Assembly (NCBI RefSeq): GCF_000430705.1
Contig: NZ_AUMN01000010.1
Location: 62,001-126,000, forward strand
Source: Arthrobacter castelli DSM 16402
GTDB taxonomy: Bacteria; Actinomycetota; Actinomycetes; Actinomycetales; Micrococcaceae
DNA: 64,000 bases
Reading direction: 5' to 3'
Made by a program: the position numbers and the translations under genes
In this document: piece after piece, positions 32,610 through 40,912 of the stretch
How the letters are laid out: each line of letters opens with the position of its first letter
How positions within the stretch are numbered: the stretch's first letter is position 1
The notes under the pieces: model-generated
The model's input: only the letters and a program-made list of their open reading frames with translations
Told to the model about the DNA's origin: nothing
Databases searched by the model: none

Positions 32610-34094
32610 ATGGAAAAAGATGACGATGTCGTTCTGGTCACCGGCGCGACCGGCTATATCGGTGGCCGGTTGGTGCCCCGTCTGCTGGATGCCGGGCACC
32701 GGGTAAGGGTGCTGGTGCGTTCTCCGGAAAAGCTTCGGGACGTGCCGTGGGCTCAAGACGTGGAAATTGTCCAGGGAGACCTGACCGATCAAGACAGTAC
32801 GGCTGCTGCCTGCCAGTCTGTGTCCACGCTCTACTATCTGGTCCACGCCATGGGTTCCGGCAGCGGGTTTGAGCAGCGTGAGGCAGAGACTGCCCGGACC
32901 GTTGCCCGCGCTGCAGAGCAGAGTTCGGTACGGCAGATCGTTTACCTGGGAGGATTGCATCCTGCCTCCGGCCAGCTCTCGGAACATCTGCGTTCCCGTA
33001 AAGCTGTGGGAGACGTACTGCTGGACTCCACAGTGCCCACGGTGGTTTTCCAAGCCGGGGTGGTGATCGGTTCCGGGTCGGCCTCGTTTGAGATGATCCG
33101 GCACCTGAGCGATGTGTTGCCGGTGATGCCGGCCCCACGGTGGGTGAAGAACAGGATTGAGCCGATCTCCGTGCGGGATGTGCTGCACTATCTGGTCGGC
33201 GCTTTGTCATTGCCCCCGGGTGTAAACAGGGCCTTCGATATCGGTTCTAAAGACGTGCTGACCTATGCGGCGATGATGAATCAGTATGCTTTGATCTCGG
33301 GGCTGCCCTCCCGCAAAGTGCTCGCACTGCCGGTGCTGACGCCGCGTTTAGCCGGCCATTGGGTCAATCTGGTCACTCCGATTCCGAGGAAAATGGCTAT
33401 GCCATTGATCGAGTCGCTGCAGTATGACGCTGTGACGAAAGAAAGCGACATCGACCGCTACATCGAGCGTCCGTCCGACGGGCTGAGCAGCTACCACGAG
33501 GCGGTAAATCTGGCCCTGGGCAAAATGCGTGAGGGGCAGGTCGAAACCCGCTGGGCCGCCGCCAGCCAGGGAACTCCTGCGTCGGATCCGTTGCCCACCG
33601 ATCCGCAGTGGGCCGGACACACCGTCTTTCTCGACCATCGGCAACGCCATTGCACTGCCAGTGCTGCCCAGCTGTGGGACGTGGTCGAGGGGATTGGCGG
33701 CCGCAACGGCTGGTACTCTTGGCCGGTCGCCTGGGCCGCCCGCGGCTGGTTGGACAAGCTGGCCGGAGGCGTGGGTCTGCGCCGTGGCCGGCGCGACCCG
33801 GACCGGCTGAGGACGGGAGAGTCGCTGGATTTCTGGCGGGTTGAGGAAGTTGTCCGTGGTGAGCGGCTGCGGTTGCGGGCCGAAATGCGGCTCCCCGGCA
33901 AGGCGTGGCTGGAACTTGGTGTCGATGAAGCCGACGGCGGCAGCCAGTACACCCAACGTGCCATTTTCTTTCCTCGTGGGCTCCCGGGTCGGTTGTACTG
34001 GCTGTCGGTGCTGCCTTTCCACGGCCCGATATTCGCTTCAATGGCCCGCAATATCGTCCACACCGCCGAGTGGCACGCGGAGAGTGCCGCATAG
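32610..34094 (+). CDS. NAD(P)-binding protein with C-terminal SRPBCC/DUF2867 domain
   Basis: A 494-residue fusion. Residues 1-300 are an atypical SDR with VLVTGATGYIGGRLVPRLLD (8-27) and VYLGGLHPASG. Residues 330-490 are a SRPBCC-like DUF2867 domain (HTVFLDHRQRHCTASAAQLWDVV; NGWYSWPVAWAARGWLDKL; FFPRGLPGRLYWLSVLPFH). This protein is often found near carotenoid and photolyase genes in actinobacteria, so a role in pigment or quinone chemistry is conceivable. It starts 3 bases after the tspO stop. The domain order is the reverse of the fusion at 15389-16915. Confidence 0.88.
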   Translation: MEKDDDVVLVTGATGYIGGRLVPRLLDAGHRVRVLVRSPEKLRDVPWAQDVEIVQGDLTDQDSTAAACQSVSTLYYLVHAMGSGSGFEQREAETARTVARAAEQSSVRQIVYLGGLHPASGQLSEHLRSRKAVGDVLLDSTVPTVVFQAGVVIGSGSASFEMIRHLSDVLPVMPAPRWVKNRIEPISVRDVLHYLVGALSLPPGVNRAFDIGSKDVLTYAAMMNQYALISGLPSRKVLALPVLTPRLAGHWVNLVTPIPRKMAMPLIESLQYDAVTKESDIDRYIERPSDGLSSYHEAVNLALGKMREGQVETRWAAASQGTPASDPLPTDPQWAGHTVFLDHRQRHCTASAAQLWDVVEGIGGRNGWYSWPVAWAARGWLDKLAGGVGLRRGRRDPDRLRTGESLDFWRVEEVVRGERLRLRAEMRLPGKAWLELGVDEADGGSQYTQRAIFFPRGLPGRLYWLSVLPFHGPIFASMARNIVHTAEWHAESAA

Positions 34095-34237
34095 CCTCGG
34101 GTTGCTGCATCGAGGTCGGCGCTTCCCTCACAGTTGCAATAGCAATTGGGCGCGTTCGACAATAAGCGGGCCCTCGGGAAGCTGCATGCGGCCCGGGCGC
34201 TACCGACTGACCATGGAAATAGGAGGCCATAAGCCAC

Positions 34238-35332
34238 TTGCACAAGATCACCCTGGGTCTGGTGACCGATCCCGGTCTGCCGACCGATATCGCCGAGGAG
34301 ATCGCCGATGGACTGCCAGCTGTTCTGAAAGAGAGAGTAAGCGACCAAGTTCAATGGACAATCGATCTTCACTCTGAAGCCCTGCCGTTGGACGACAAAG
34401 GACGCCTGCTGATCTGGAAGCACAGCGACCGGCTCAAGCGCGAAAATGACTGGGATTTGCTGATTTGTATCACCGAATTGAGCCGGCGCATCGACAACGA
34501 GCTGGTCATCAGTGAGGCAAACCTCGATTACGAAGCAGGCATGGTGGCTCTGCCCACCCTCGGACCGGTCCGGCTTCGCCACCATGTCCGGACCGCCATA
34601 GTCCGTGTGGCCCGCGTGTTGCTGTCCGACGATCTGCAACCGGAACGCAGCGAAGCCGACAGTAAGCGGCCGCTGAAGAAGCTCGGGGCCGGAACCACTT
34701 CGCCCAGACGTGACACCAGCACCGATCCGGAGGCGGGAAAAACGTCGTCGTTACGGCTGCGGGGAACTGCAGGCACGATTCGCATGCTGCTGGGAATGAT
34801 CCGGATCAACCGCCCCTGGCGCCTGGTCCCCAGCCTCTCCAGCGCCTTTGCCGCAGCCGCAGCCACCTCCGCCTTCGGCATCTTCTACTCAAGCATTTGG
34901 TCCATGGCGAACTCGCTCACCCCGATGCGGCAATCTTGGATAACGCTAATCGCCATCACCGCCATGATTATCTGGTTGATCGTCTACAACCACATGTGGG
35001 AAACGCCGAAGAACGCGGCGTGGAAGCGTGACGCCCGTATGTACAACACCGCCACGATACTGTCGGTCGGAGTGGGGGTCGCCTTCTTTTACATACTGCT
35101 GTTTGCCCTGTCGCTGTTGGCGGGCCTGGCCATCATTCCGCCCAGCTACTTCGAAACCACTCTCGGCCAAACTGTGGGTCTGTTCAGCTACATTTCGCTG
35201 GCCTGGCTTTCGACGTCGATGGGCACGATTGCCGGAGCCCTCGGCTCCAGTTTCGAAGATGACAGCGCTATCAGACAGGCCACCTATGGCCGCCGGGAGA
35301 TCGAGCGGTACGAGGCACGGCAGGACGACTAA
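34238..35332 (+). CDS. Membrane protein with N-terminal soluble domain, unknown function
   Basis: A 364-residue protein. The first 135 residues are soluble, with alpha/beta character (ITLGLVTDPGLPTDIAEEIAD; WDLLICITELSRR; LPTLGPVRLRHHVRTAIVRVARVL). A charged linker follows at about 136-175, then four hydrophobic helices (about 200-225, 234-252, 272-297, 308-335) and a charged tail. I do not recognise a named family. The TTG start is supported by AGGAGG 11 bases upstream. It looks monocistronic, downstream of the Rossmann-SRPBCC gene by 143 bases. Confidence 0.75.
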   Translation: MHKITLGLVTDPGLPTDIAEEIADGLPAVLKERVSDQVQWTIDLHSEALPLDDKGRLLIWKHSDRLKRENDWDLLICITELSRRIDNELVISEANLDYEAGMVALPTLGPVRLRHHVRTAIVRVARVLLSDDLQPERSEADSKRPLKKLGAGTTSPRRDTSTDPEAGKTSSLRLRGTAGTIRMLLGMIRINRPWRLVPSLSSAFAAAAATSAFGIFYSSIWSMANSLTPMRQSWITLIAITAMIIWLIVYNHMWETPKNAAWKRDARMYNTATILSVGVGVAFFYILLFALSLLAGLAIIPPSYFETTLGQTVGLFSYISLAWLSTSMGTIAGALGSSFEDDSAIRQATYGRREIERYEARQDD

Positions 35333-35434
35333 GTACAACACCGATCACCTGTCCAGGGAACTTTGGAGCTCCCTGCGGAAATTGTGGTACCAGGAGGATG
35401 GCAACGGGAAGTGCCCTGTGCGCCGGGTCAGTAG

Positions 35435-35719
35435 TTAGCCAGGCCGGGAATCATCCGTTAGTTCTTCGCCTTGATCGTCAGCCAGGGGGGACTGAATCAC
35501 GTCTTCCGGCGGCAGATTCGCTGCCTTGGCCACGTCGTCCACCGGCTCGCCGTGCTCAACCGCCGTCGACACGGCCTCCTCCAGATCCATGGCCGCATGA
35601 TCGCGTTCGAATTCGATTGACTCGAGATCCGCGGCCGCCACGTGGACCTGTCTGATGTCCTTCTCGTTCAAAACTGCACCCGCCTTAATGTGCCGTACAT
35701 GGTCAGGAGAAGCTGTCAT
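35435..35719 (-). CDS. Small acidic protein of unknown function
   Basis: A 94-residue protein with high Asp/Glu content. Residues 1-35 (HIKAGAVLNEKDIRQVHVAA) are followed by an amphipathic helix pattern with VDDVAKAANLPPEDVIQSP, which resembles a helix-turn-helix-like segment without a clear family. No signal peptide or Cys is present. The start is uncertain: the ATG at 35719 lacks a good ribosome-binding site, and TATAGC 6 bases upstream would fit a leaderless transcript. Moderate support only. Confidence 0.55.
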   Translation of the reverse strand: MTASPDHVRHIKAGAVLNEKDIRQVHVAAADLESIEFERDHAAMDLEEAVSTAVEHGEPVDDVAKAANLPPEDVIQSPLADDQGEELTDDSRPG

Positions 35720-35808
35720 AGACGAGCTATACCTTCCCACAGCATACGATGCATGTGGCGCCCATGGGGCAGGCGGAGGAAATTAGGCAGCTCGCCCGCC
35801 AGGTGCAG

Positions 35809-36984
35809 TCAGGTCCGCCCCCGCCGCAGCCCCAGCCAGGATGCGACGGACACGACTGCCAAGGCTCCCGCCGTCGTGCCGAAAACCCCTGCAACACCCG
35901 CAGCCGCAGCGACGAAACCTACGGCTGCCGGGATGCCGGACTGCCCAAAGCGGTTGGCACTGAGCCGTAATGCCAGCCAGGTTCCACTCGTGCCCGACGG
36001 GGCGGCCAGCGATATGACGGTCATCGTCAGCGGCTGCCCGATGCCCAGCGCGATCCCGGCGACCACCAGCACCGCACCCATCGCGACCACCGGCAGCGGC
36101 GCGGCCAAGGCGCCCAAGGCCAGCGCGGACAAAGCCGTTGATGCGGCGATCAGTTCGGACCGGTCAACGCGGGCCACCAGCCGTCCCAAGTAGAGCCGCG
36201 AGGCCATGGTGGCCAGCGCGCGCACGGTCAGCAGTATTCCGATGGCGGCGGCCGGGATCCCGCGTTCGACGCCGAGCGCCGGCAGGTAGACGGCGATCAG
36301 GTCGACGGCTGCCAGCACCATCATGGACACCGCCATGGCACCGAACAGCTGCCGGCGGGTCTGCGGGGTGGTCTCCACGAAGGCGCTCTTGAGTTTCTTG
36401 GGCGGGGGAGTGGACTTCGGTCCGACCCCGGGCCGCCGCCGGACCAGGAAGACGGTCAGGGACATCATCAGCGCGCAGGAGACCGTGTAGGCGGTGAACA
36501 AGGCCGTGGTGTTGGGAACCACCTGGCCGCCGCCGAAGAGGACGATCAACAACGGACCGATGGCCTGTCCGGCGGACCCGGCGAAGGTATACAGGCCGAA
36601 TTGCGTGTCCAGCTTCCTGGCATTGCCCCGGGCGATCCTGCTCTGCTGGCCGATCACGCTCATCAGGTGGCCGAGCCCCAGCACCACGTTCCACAGCAGC
36701 AGCAACCAGAGCGAGGAGGACCACAGGATCAGCCCGGCCCCGGCGGCGACCATGAGCAGCGCCCCAATGCCGAGCACCGCCGGATCCTTGCCGGCGTCGG
36801 TGGCCCGTCCCACCAACACCGCGACAAAGAGGGGGACGACGGCGAAACTTGCGGCAATGAGGCCCAGATAGGCAGGGTCGACGCCCAATTCCAGCGCCCG
36901 GTAGGCCGCTGCCGGCCGAACGATGTAGGCCGCGAGTTGAAGAAACAGCGCGTGGAACAGCAGGATCCACGGCCAATTCTTCAT
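35809..36984 (-). CDS. MFS transporter
   Basis: A 391-residue 12-helix transporter with VGRATDAGKDPAVLGIG in the 2-3 loop and YLGRLVARVDRSELI in the 8-9 loop. A central linker rich in Pro and Lys (GPKSTPPPKKLK) separates the halves. The substrate is unknown. The ATG has TAGATT 6 bases upstream and no ribosome-binding site, so the mRNA is probably leaderless. It is followed by no close partner gene. Confidence 0.85.
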   Translation of the reverse strand: MKNWPWILLFHALFLQLAAYIVRPAAAYRALELGVDPAYLGLIAASFAVVPLFVAVLVGRATDAGKDPAVLGIGALLMVAAGAGLILWSSSLWLLLLWNVVLGLGHLMSVIGQQSRIARGNARKLDTQFGLYTFAGSAGQAIGPLLIVLFGGGQVVPNTTALFTAYTVSCALMMSLTVFLVRRRPGVGPKSTPPPKKLKSAFVETTPQTRRQLFGAMAVSMMVLAAVDLIAVYLPALGVERGIPAAAIGILLTVRALATMASRLYLGRLVARVDRSELIAASTALSALALGALAAPLPVVAMGAVLVVAGIALGIGQPLTMTVISLAAPSGTSGTWLALRLSANRFGQSGIPAAVGFVAAAAGVAGVFGTTAGALAVVSVASWLGLRRGRT

Positions 36985-37042
36985 GTTCGTAATCTAACCC
37001 GTGACACCTGCCAGGGGCTAAACCGTTACTGTCGCCGGCGGG

Positions 37043-37543
37043 TTACCGCCGTTCAGTGGGGTCGGCGACCTTTGGGGCGGCCGGGTCGGGGTCCTGTTTG
37101 CCGCGGAATCTGCGGATGCTGTAAATGATCAGCGCGAACGCGATGATCCCGGAGCCGATCATGGTACTGCCCGTGCCCCAGCCGCCGGGCAGCCACCAAG
37201 TGTCGCTGAGCGGCCACCAGTCGGGCACCGGCGGATGCAGGCCCCAGAAGATACCCAGGCCGGTAATCCAGACAACCCCCAGGAACCCGATGGCGATCCT
37301 CGGCCACGTCTGGACCCCCTCGTGTGCGGCTCTGTACGCAATGACCTTAATGGGGTGCAGTTTCCGCTCCGCCCAGACGTATTGCTGGGACAGCACTGCC
37401 AGACCGGCCACCACGGTCAGCAGGCCCGGGCCGGGCAGCACCAGGGCGGCCAGCCCGAGCACGACGAGCGTCCACCCGAGGGTTTCAAGGCCGATCCGGC
37501 GCAACCATCCAGCGGGGTGCGATTTGCGCATGCCTCTAGCCAT
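37043..37543 (-). CDS. TIGR02611-family membrane protein
   Basis: A 166-residue protein with the motif ALVLPGPGLLTVVAGLAVLS (about 32-51), typical of actinobacterial TIGR02611/PGPGW proteins. It has three to four hydrophobic helices, a Trp-rich loop (PDWWPLSDTWWLPGGWG) and a basic tail. The function is unknown. GGGAG lies just before the ATG at 37543. Confidence 0.85.
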   Translation of the reverse strand: MARGMRKSHPAGWLRRIGLETLGWTLVVLGLAALVLPGPGLLTVVAGLAVLSQQYVWAERKLHPIKVIAYRAAHEGVQTWPRIAIGFLGVVWITGLGIFWGLHPPVPDWWPLSDTWWLPGGWGTGSTMIGSGIIAFALIIYSIRRFRGKQDPDPAAPKVADPTERR

Positions 37544-37646
37544 GGCTCCCTTTGGGCGTAATCAGCATGGGTTAAGTCTAGGGGGAGGTCGGTTGCGGGC
37601 ACGACCGGGAAGAATCCGGCCGGCTCCATGATCCGGCTGCCGGCGT

Positions 37647-37706
37647 CATGACGGCGTCCTCCATGACGGTCCGCTTCATGACGGCCCGCTCCATGACGGA
37701 ACTGTT
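37647..37706. repeat. Tandem repeat, 15-bp unit, four copies
   Basis: CATGACGG followed by seven variable bases occurs four times in register (37647, 37662, 37677, 37692), and a fifth partial CATG starts at 37707. It ends at the stop codon of the TetR gene. It is readable on both strands without stops, but no gene uses it convincingly. Confidence 0.75.
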
Positions 37707-38344
37707 CATGCTGGAGTATCCAGGGCCGGGTCGAGCATGCGGCGTATCGTTCCGGCGGCGGCGCGGATATAGCACGCCGATTCGGCCACCGGCATCGTCG
37801 ATGCCCTTCCGGCGACCCACTGGTCCAAGGTCCGCAGCACCGCGAAGACCAGGCGGCTTTGCAGCTCGAAGGGCAGGTCGTCCCTCACGGCCCCGCGGGA
37901 CCGTCCGGTCAGCAGCACCTGTTGCAACCAGGTTCCGATCGTTGCAAGGGCCTCGCTGACGGCGTCGGGCATTTGGCCCGCGGTGTCTGACAAGTAGAAG
38001 ATGCCGCCAAGGGCCGCAAACGCCTCGTTCCTGGCCGACGCATCGGCCAGGGTATCCATCAACCGGTCGACATGGCTCCAAAAGTCCGCATTGGAGAATT
38101 CCTCCGGCGCCGGGATGCGGACATCCTCCAGCACCGACGCGACCAAGTCGCGCACCACCAGGTCGAACAGCTCGGTCTTGGATGAGATGACATGGTAAAA
38201 GGAGCTCTTGCTGAGGCGGCATTCACGGATAATCCGGTTCAGCGAGGCATGTGCGTAGCCGGCCGCGGCAAACTCTGCCGCTGCGGTCCGGACCAGTCGA
38301 CGACGTCGTTCGGGCGGCATGCGTTCGAAATCTCCAGCTGGCAT
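37706..38344 (-). CDS. TetR/AcrR family transcriptional regulator
   Basis: A 212-residue regulator. The N-terminal helix-turn-helix spans about 12-55 (RLVRTAAAEFAAAGYAHASL... IIRECRLSKSSFYHVISSKTELFD). The C-terminal ligand domain (about 60-205) is variable, as usual. It is divergent from an FAD monooxygenase. The shared intergenic region has two TGGACC-N4-GGTCCA palindromes, one 22 bases upstream of this start, so autorepression and control of the monooxygenase are likely. The ATG at 38344 is chosen because homology starts at MPAGDFERM and a longer frame would read through the first operator. Confidence 0.9.
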   Translation of the reverse strand: MPAGDFERMPPERRRRLVRTAAAEFAAAGYAHASLNRIIRECRLSKSSFYHVISSKTELFDLVVRDLVASVLEDVRIPAPEEFSNADFWSHVDRLMDTLADASARNEAFAALGGIFYLSDTAGQMPDAVSEALATIGTWLQQVLLTGRSRGAVRDDLPFELQSRLVFAVLRTLDQWVAGRASTMPVAESACYIRAAAGTIRRMLDPALDTPA

Positions 38345-38365
38345 GGAAGCCAGCCTACCAATCTC

Positions 38366-38381
38366 TGGACCAGGTGGTCCA
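38366..38381. promoter_or_regulatory. TetR operator 1
   Basis: TGGACCA-GG-TGGTCCA, a perfect 16-bp palindrome near the TetR gene start. It is a probable binding site of the adjacent TetR protein. Confidence 0.75.
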
Positions 38382-38407
38382 ATGAGTGCTATTGTCTGAA
38401 TTATTCG

Positions 38408-38425
38408 TTGGACCGCCTGGTCCAA
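38408..38425. promoter_or_regulatory. TetR operator 2
   Basis: TTGGACC-GCCT-GGTCCAA, a palindrome with the same TGGACC-N4-GGTCCA core, centred 43 bases (about four helical turns) from operator 1 and 51 bases upstream of the monooxygenase start. Confidence 0.75.
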
Positions 38426-38459
38426 TTCGGAGTCAATCAGACTTTCGGAGTCAATCAGA
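38426..38459 (+). repeat. Tandem direct repeat before the monooxygenase
   Basis: TTCGGAGTCAATCAGA occurs at 38426-38441 and again at 38444-38459 (period 18), directly after operator 2 and 16 bases before the start codon. Confidence 0.8.
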
Positions 38460-38475
38460 ATAAGGGGAAACGGTC

Positions 38476-39729
38476 ATGTTGAACTCCACCTCCGTCAGCG
38501 AACAATACGAACAGGCCGGAAAGAGCGGCTTGCGGGTGCTGGTGACCGGGGCCGGCATGGCCGGACTCACTGTGGCCCAATTGCTCCGCGGTCAGGGCGT
38601 GCATCCGGTCCTCATCGAACGGCACGGTAATGAGGGGATTGGCGGCTATATGCTGGCGTTGATGCCCATGGTGGACCGCGCGCTGGATGAGCTCCGCGTG
38701 CGCGGGCATTATCGGGAGAATAGTGAGCCGCTGGCGCGATACCGCGTCTACTCACATGCCGGGCGGGAGCTGCGCGAAGATCCAATGGCGGGCATCCTCG
38801 GCCGGTACGGCGATTACCGTGGCATTAGCCGAGGCGAACTCGTCGAGACGCTCACTGCCACGGGATGCCATGCCGCATTCGGGACGACCGTTGCAGGTAT
38901 CAGGGAAACGGATGCCGCCGTCGAAGTGACGCTCAATGAAGGCGGGGCAATGGCTACGTTGGAGTTCGACGTCGTCATTGTCGCCGAAGGCATTGGCTCC
39001 TCCACCCGCGACCTGCTGCTGCCTGCCGGCAAGGTGGGGGCGGTCGACACCGGCTGGGGAGGATGGGTGGTGTGGGCCGATCAGGACCATGACACCGATC
39101 TGGGTGATGAGCTCTGGGGCGCGGGCTTCTTTCTGGGCGTGTACCCGGTGAAGGGGCAGCTCGGCGTCTTCCTGGGAGGCGCCAGGGAGGACACCGCCGC
39201 CGGGCCGGCGGATTTTGTGGCCCGGGTGCGGAATAAGTTGCCGTCTATGAGCGCGAGGGCCGACCGTGTGCTCAGCGCTGTTGCGGACGAGCCGGATCCC
39301 TTCTACTGGCCGTTGAAGGACTGCCGCGCGGAACGGTGGGCGTTCGGCCGGACCGTGCTGCTCGGCGATGCCGCCGCCGGATTCCTTCCCACGGCCGGTA
39401 TTGGCGCCGGAATGGCGATCGAATCGGCATGGGTGCTGGCCCGCATCCTCGGCCACGCCGACCGTCATAACGTGCCCACCTTGTTGCAGGCTTACGAGCA
39501 GGCACAGCGGCCCCGCGTTGAGGCCGCGCAGAACAATTCGCGGCAGCTGGCATCACTCATGTTCCGCCAGAGCAAACTCCTCGCCATCGTCCGCGATTTC
39601 ATCGTGCGGGTGATGAGCGTGGAAATGGCCGTGAAGTCGATCCAGCGGCTGCTGGTCGACGAACCGGATCCGGATGCCGTTGCCAGGGCGGCGCTAAAGG
39701 CGGCGCAGTCCGACGCAGTCCGGTCCTGA
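38476..39729 (+). CDS. FAD-dependent monooxygenase (TetX/PHBH-like)
   Basis: A 417-residue class A flavin monooxygenase. It has the FAD-binding fold RVLVTGAGMAGLTVAQLL (about 20-37), the DG-type motif VVIVAEGIGSSTRDLLL (about 164-180), and RTVLLGDAAAGFLPTAGIGAGMAIESA (GD motif, about 294-320). Such enzymes hydroxylate aromatic or drug-like molecules using NAD(P)H and O2. TetR-linked members often act in resistance or aromatic degradation; the substrate here is unknown. An AAGGGG box precedes the ATG. Divergent from, and probably repressed by, the TetR protein. Confidence 0.92.
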   Translation: MLNSTSVSEQYEQAGKSGLRVLVTGAGMAGLTVAQLLRGQGVHPVLIERHGNEGIGGYMLALMPMVDRALDELRVRGHYRENSEPLARYRVYSHAGRELREDPMAGILGRYGDYRGISRGELVETLTATGCHAAFGTTVAGIRETDAAVEVTLNEGGAMATLEFDVVIVAEGIGSSTRDLLLPAGKVGAVDTGWGGWVVWADQDHDTDLGDELWGAGFFLGVYPVKGQLGVFLGGAREDTAAGPADFVARVRNKLPSMSARADRVLSAVADEPDPFYWPLKDCRAERWAFGRTVLLGDAAAGFLPTAGIGAGMAIESAWVLARILGHADRHNVPTLLQAYEQAQRPRVEAAQNNSRQLASLMFRQSKLLAIVRDFIVRVMSVEMAVKSIQRLLVDEPDPDAVARAALKAAQSDAVRS

Positions 39730-39777
39730 CCTCTCCTGACACGACCTGACCTGCCTGAGTGGGCCTGCCCTGCCCCT

Positions 39778-40323
39778 CTACTGTCCGGGGTCTTCAGCGT
39801 CGTGGCTGCCCAGTGAGCGGCCGCCCGAATGCGCCGGGTCATCGCTGGCGTCAGCCTCGTCATCGTCCATCGTGTCGCCGAAATCGACGTCGCCGGACGC
39901 TTCGCCAATCGTCGGTTCCGCGGGCGGCACCTGATCGTCGCCGGTGCGGTACCGCTCCTCGGCCGTCTCATCCCGCAGTGACTGGTCGGACATCCCGTCC
40001 GCGTCGCCCGCATCGTTGAGCGCAGTGTCGCTGGTGGCTCCGAACTCGGTCACGCCATCGGCGGTGGCGGTAACACTTCCGGCAGCTTCGTCGCTGGTGA
40101 CGTCTTCTTGTTCGCCTTGGTCGATCAGCGGATCCTGCTGCCAATGGGAAGGGTCATTCTCCGCGGCAGCGGGGTAGCTGTCCGGCTGTACCTCTTCGCT
40201 TTCGGGGGTATCTTCCTCGCTCTCGACCATTTCCGGCGGGACGGCGTCAATATTCTCATCCGGAATCGACGGTTCATTGTCTCCGACAATTGTCAGATCG
40301 TCTTCGGGCTTTTCCTCGGTCAT
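39778..40323 (-). CDS. Highly acidic hypothetical protein (DUF5709-like)
   Basis: A 181-residue soluble protein of strongly acidic, disordered composition. The middle shows ATADGVTEFGATSDTALND, and RDETAEERYRTGDDQVPPAEP lies at about 120-140, resembling actinobacterial DUF5709 proteins. No domain of known function is present. AAAGGGGA lies 5 bases before the ATG. It is divergent from the lipoprotein at 40438. Confidence 0.75.
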   Translation of the reverse strand: MTEEKPEDDLTIVGDNEPSIPDENIDAVPPEMVESEEDTPESEEVQPDSYPAAAENDPSHWQQDPLIDQGEQEDVTSDEAAGSVTATADGVTEFGATSDTALNDAGDADGMSDQSLRDETAEERYRTGDDQVPPAEPTIGEASGDVDFGDTMDDDEADASDDPAHSGGRSLGSHDAEDPGQ

Positions 40324-40437
40324 GACGTCCCCTTTCGATCCTTCGAGCGAATGCAGCTGTGGCTGTGCAGCGTCACTGCTAAGTATACTGACCAATGTCG
40401 GGTGGATGCACGACTTGGTTGTAGTCTTAATGATGTG

Positions 40438-40827
40438 ATGAAACGCTATGCAGCCTTGATTGTGCTCCCGCTCGCTCTGGTTGTCACCGGATGCAGCCAG
40501 GTTGAGGAAGCTGCCACCGACGCCGCCAATGACGCGGTCTCCGATGCCTCCAGTGCCGCCGAAGACGCCGTGAACGACGCCGCCTCCGACTTGGCCACGG
40601 CCGCTGTGGGCGAGGTGGTCCAGCGCATCTGCGAGCCGCTGCAGGACGGCACAGTCAGCGCCGAAGATCAGCAGTTCCTGGGCGGCCTGGTATCGGCCGC
40701 GGAATCTGCAGGTGTTTCCAACGAGATCATCGCCCCGATGGAAGAGATCGCCCAGGCCGGTGACAACGTGCCCGCCGAGTCCGTGGAAGCGCTGCAACAG
40801 AGCTGCGACGCCAAGACAGGCAAATAA
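40438..40827 (+). CDS. Small lipoprotein
   Basis: A 129-residue protein with a type II signal, MKRYAALIVLPLALVVTGCS (lipobox VTGC, Cys19). The mature N-terminal part is a long Ala/Asp/Ser-rich helix (EEAATDAANDAVSDASSAAE), followed by a compact domain with two Cys (about 63 and 122) that could form a disulfide. It is expected at the outer membrane-facing surface. The function is unknown. No ribosome-binding site is seen. Confidence 0.8.
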   Translation: MKRYAALIVLPLALVVTGCSQVEEAATDAANDAVSDASSAAEDAVNDAASDLATAAVGEVVQRICEPLQDGTVSAEDQQFLGGLVSAAESAGVSNEIIAPMEEIAQAGDNVPAESVEALQQSCDAKTGK

Positions 40828-40834
40828 CCGTTCC

Positions 40835-40859
40835 CTGGCCGGTTGCGCGTTCCGGCCAG
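40835..40859 (+). terminator. Terminator hairpin, possibly bidirectional
   Basis: CTGGCCGG-N9-CCGGCCAG, a perfect 8-bp stem 8 bases after the lipoprotein stop. A second repeat TTCACCG/CGGTGAA (40860-40896) follows, toward the convergent dehydrogenase gene. Confidence 0.6.
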
Positions 40860-40912
40860 TTCACCGCTGTCCGCCAGGGCGACAATCAACGGTGAAGGTT
40901 TCAACTGGGGGC

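Noticed and set aside
31734-33188. 484-codon minus-strand open frame opposite tspO and the Rossmann-SRPBCC gene
   Set aside because: Low-complexity His/Arg/Gly composition; the plus-strand genes show clear family motifs over the same bases.
37647-37706. Possible CRISPR-like array
   Set aside because: Units are contiguous 15-base repeats without spacers and no cas genes are present; it is a simple tandem repeat.
37578-38222. 214-codon minus-strand frame across the TetR gene and the 15-bp repeats
   Set aside because: Overlaps the TetR coding region in another frame. Its Met-Lys/Arg-Val repeats come only from the tandem DNA repeat.
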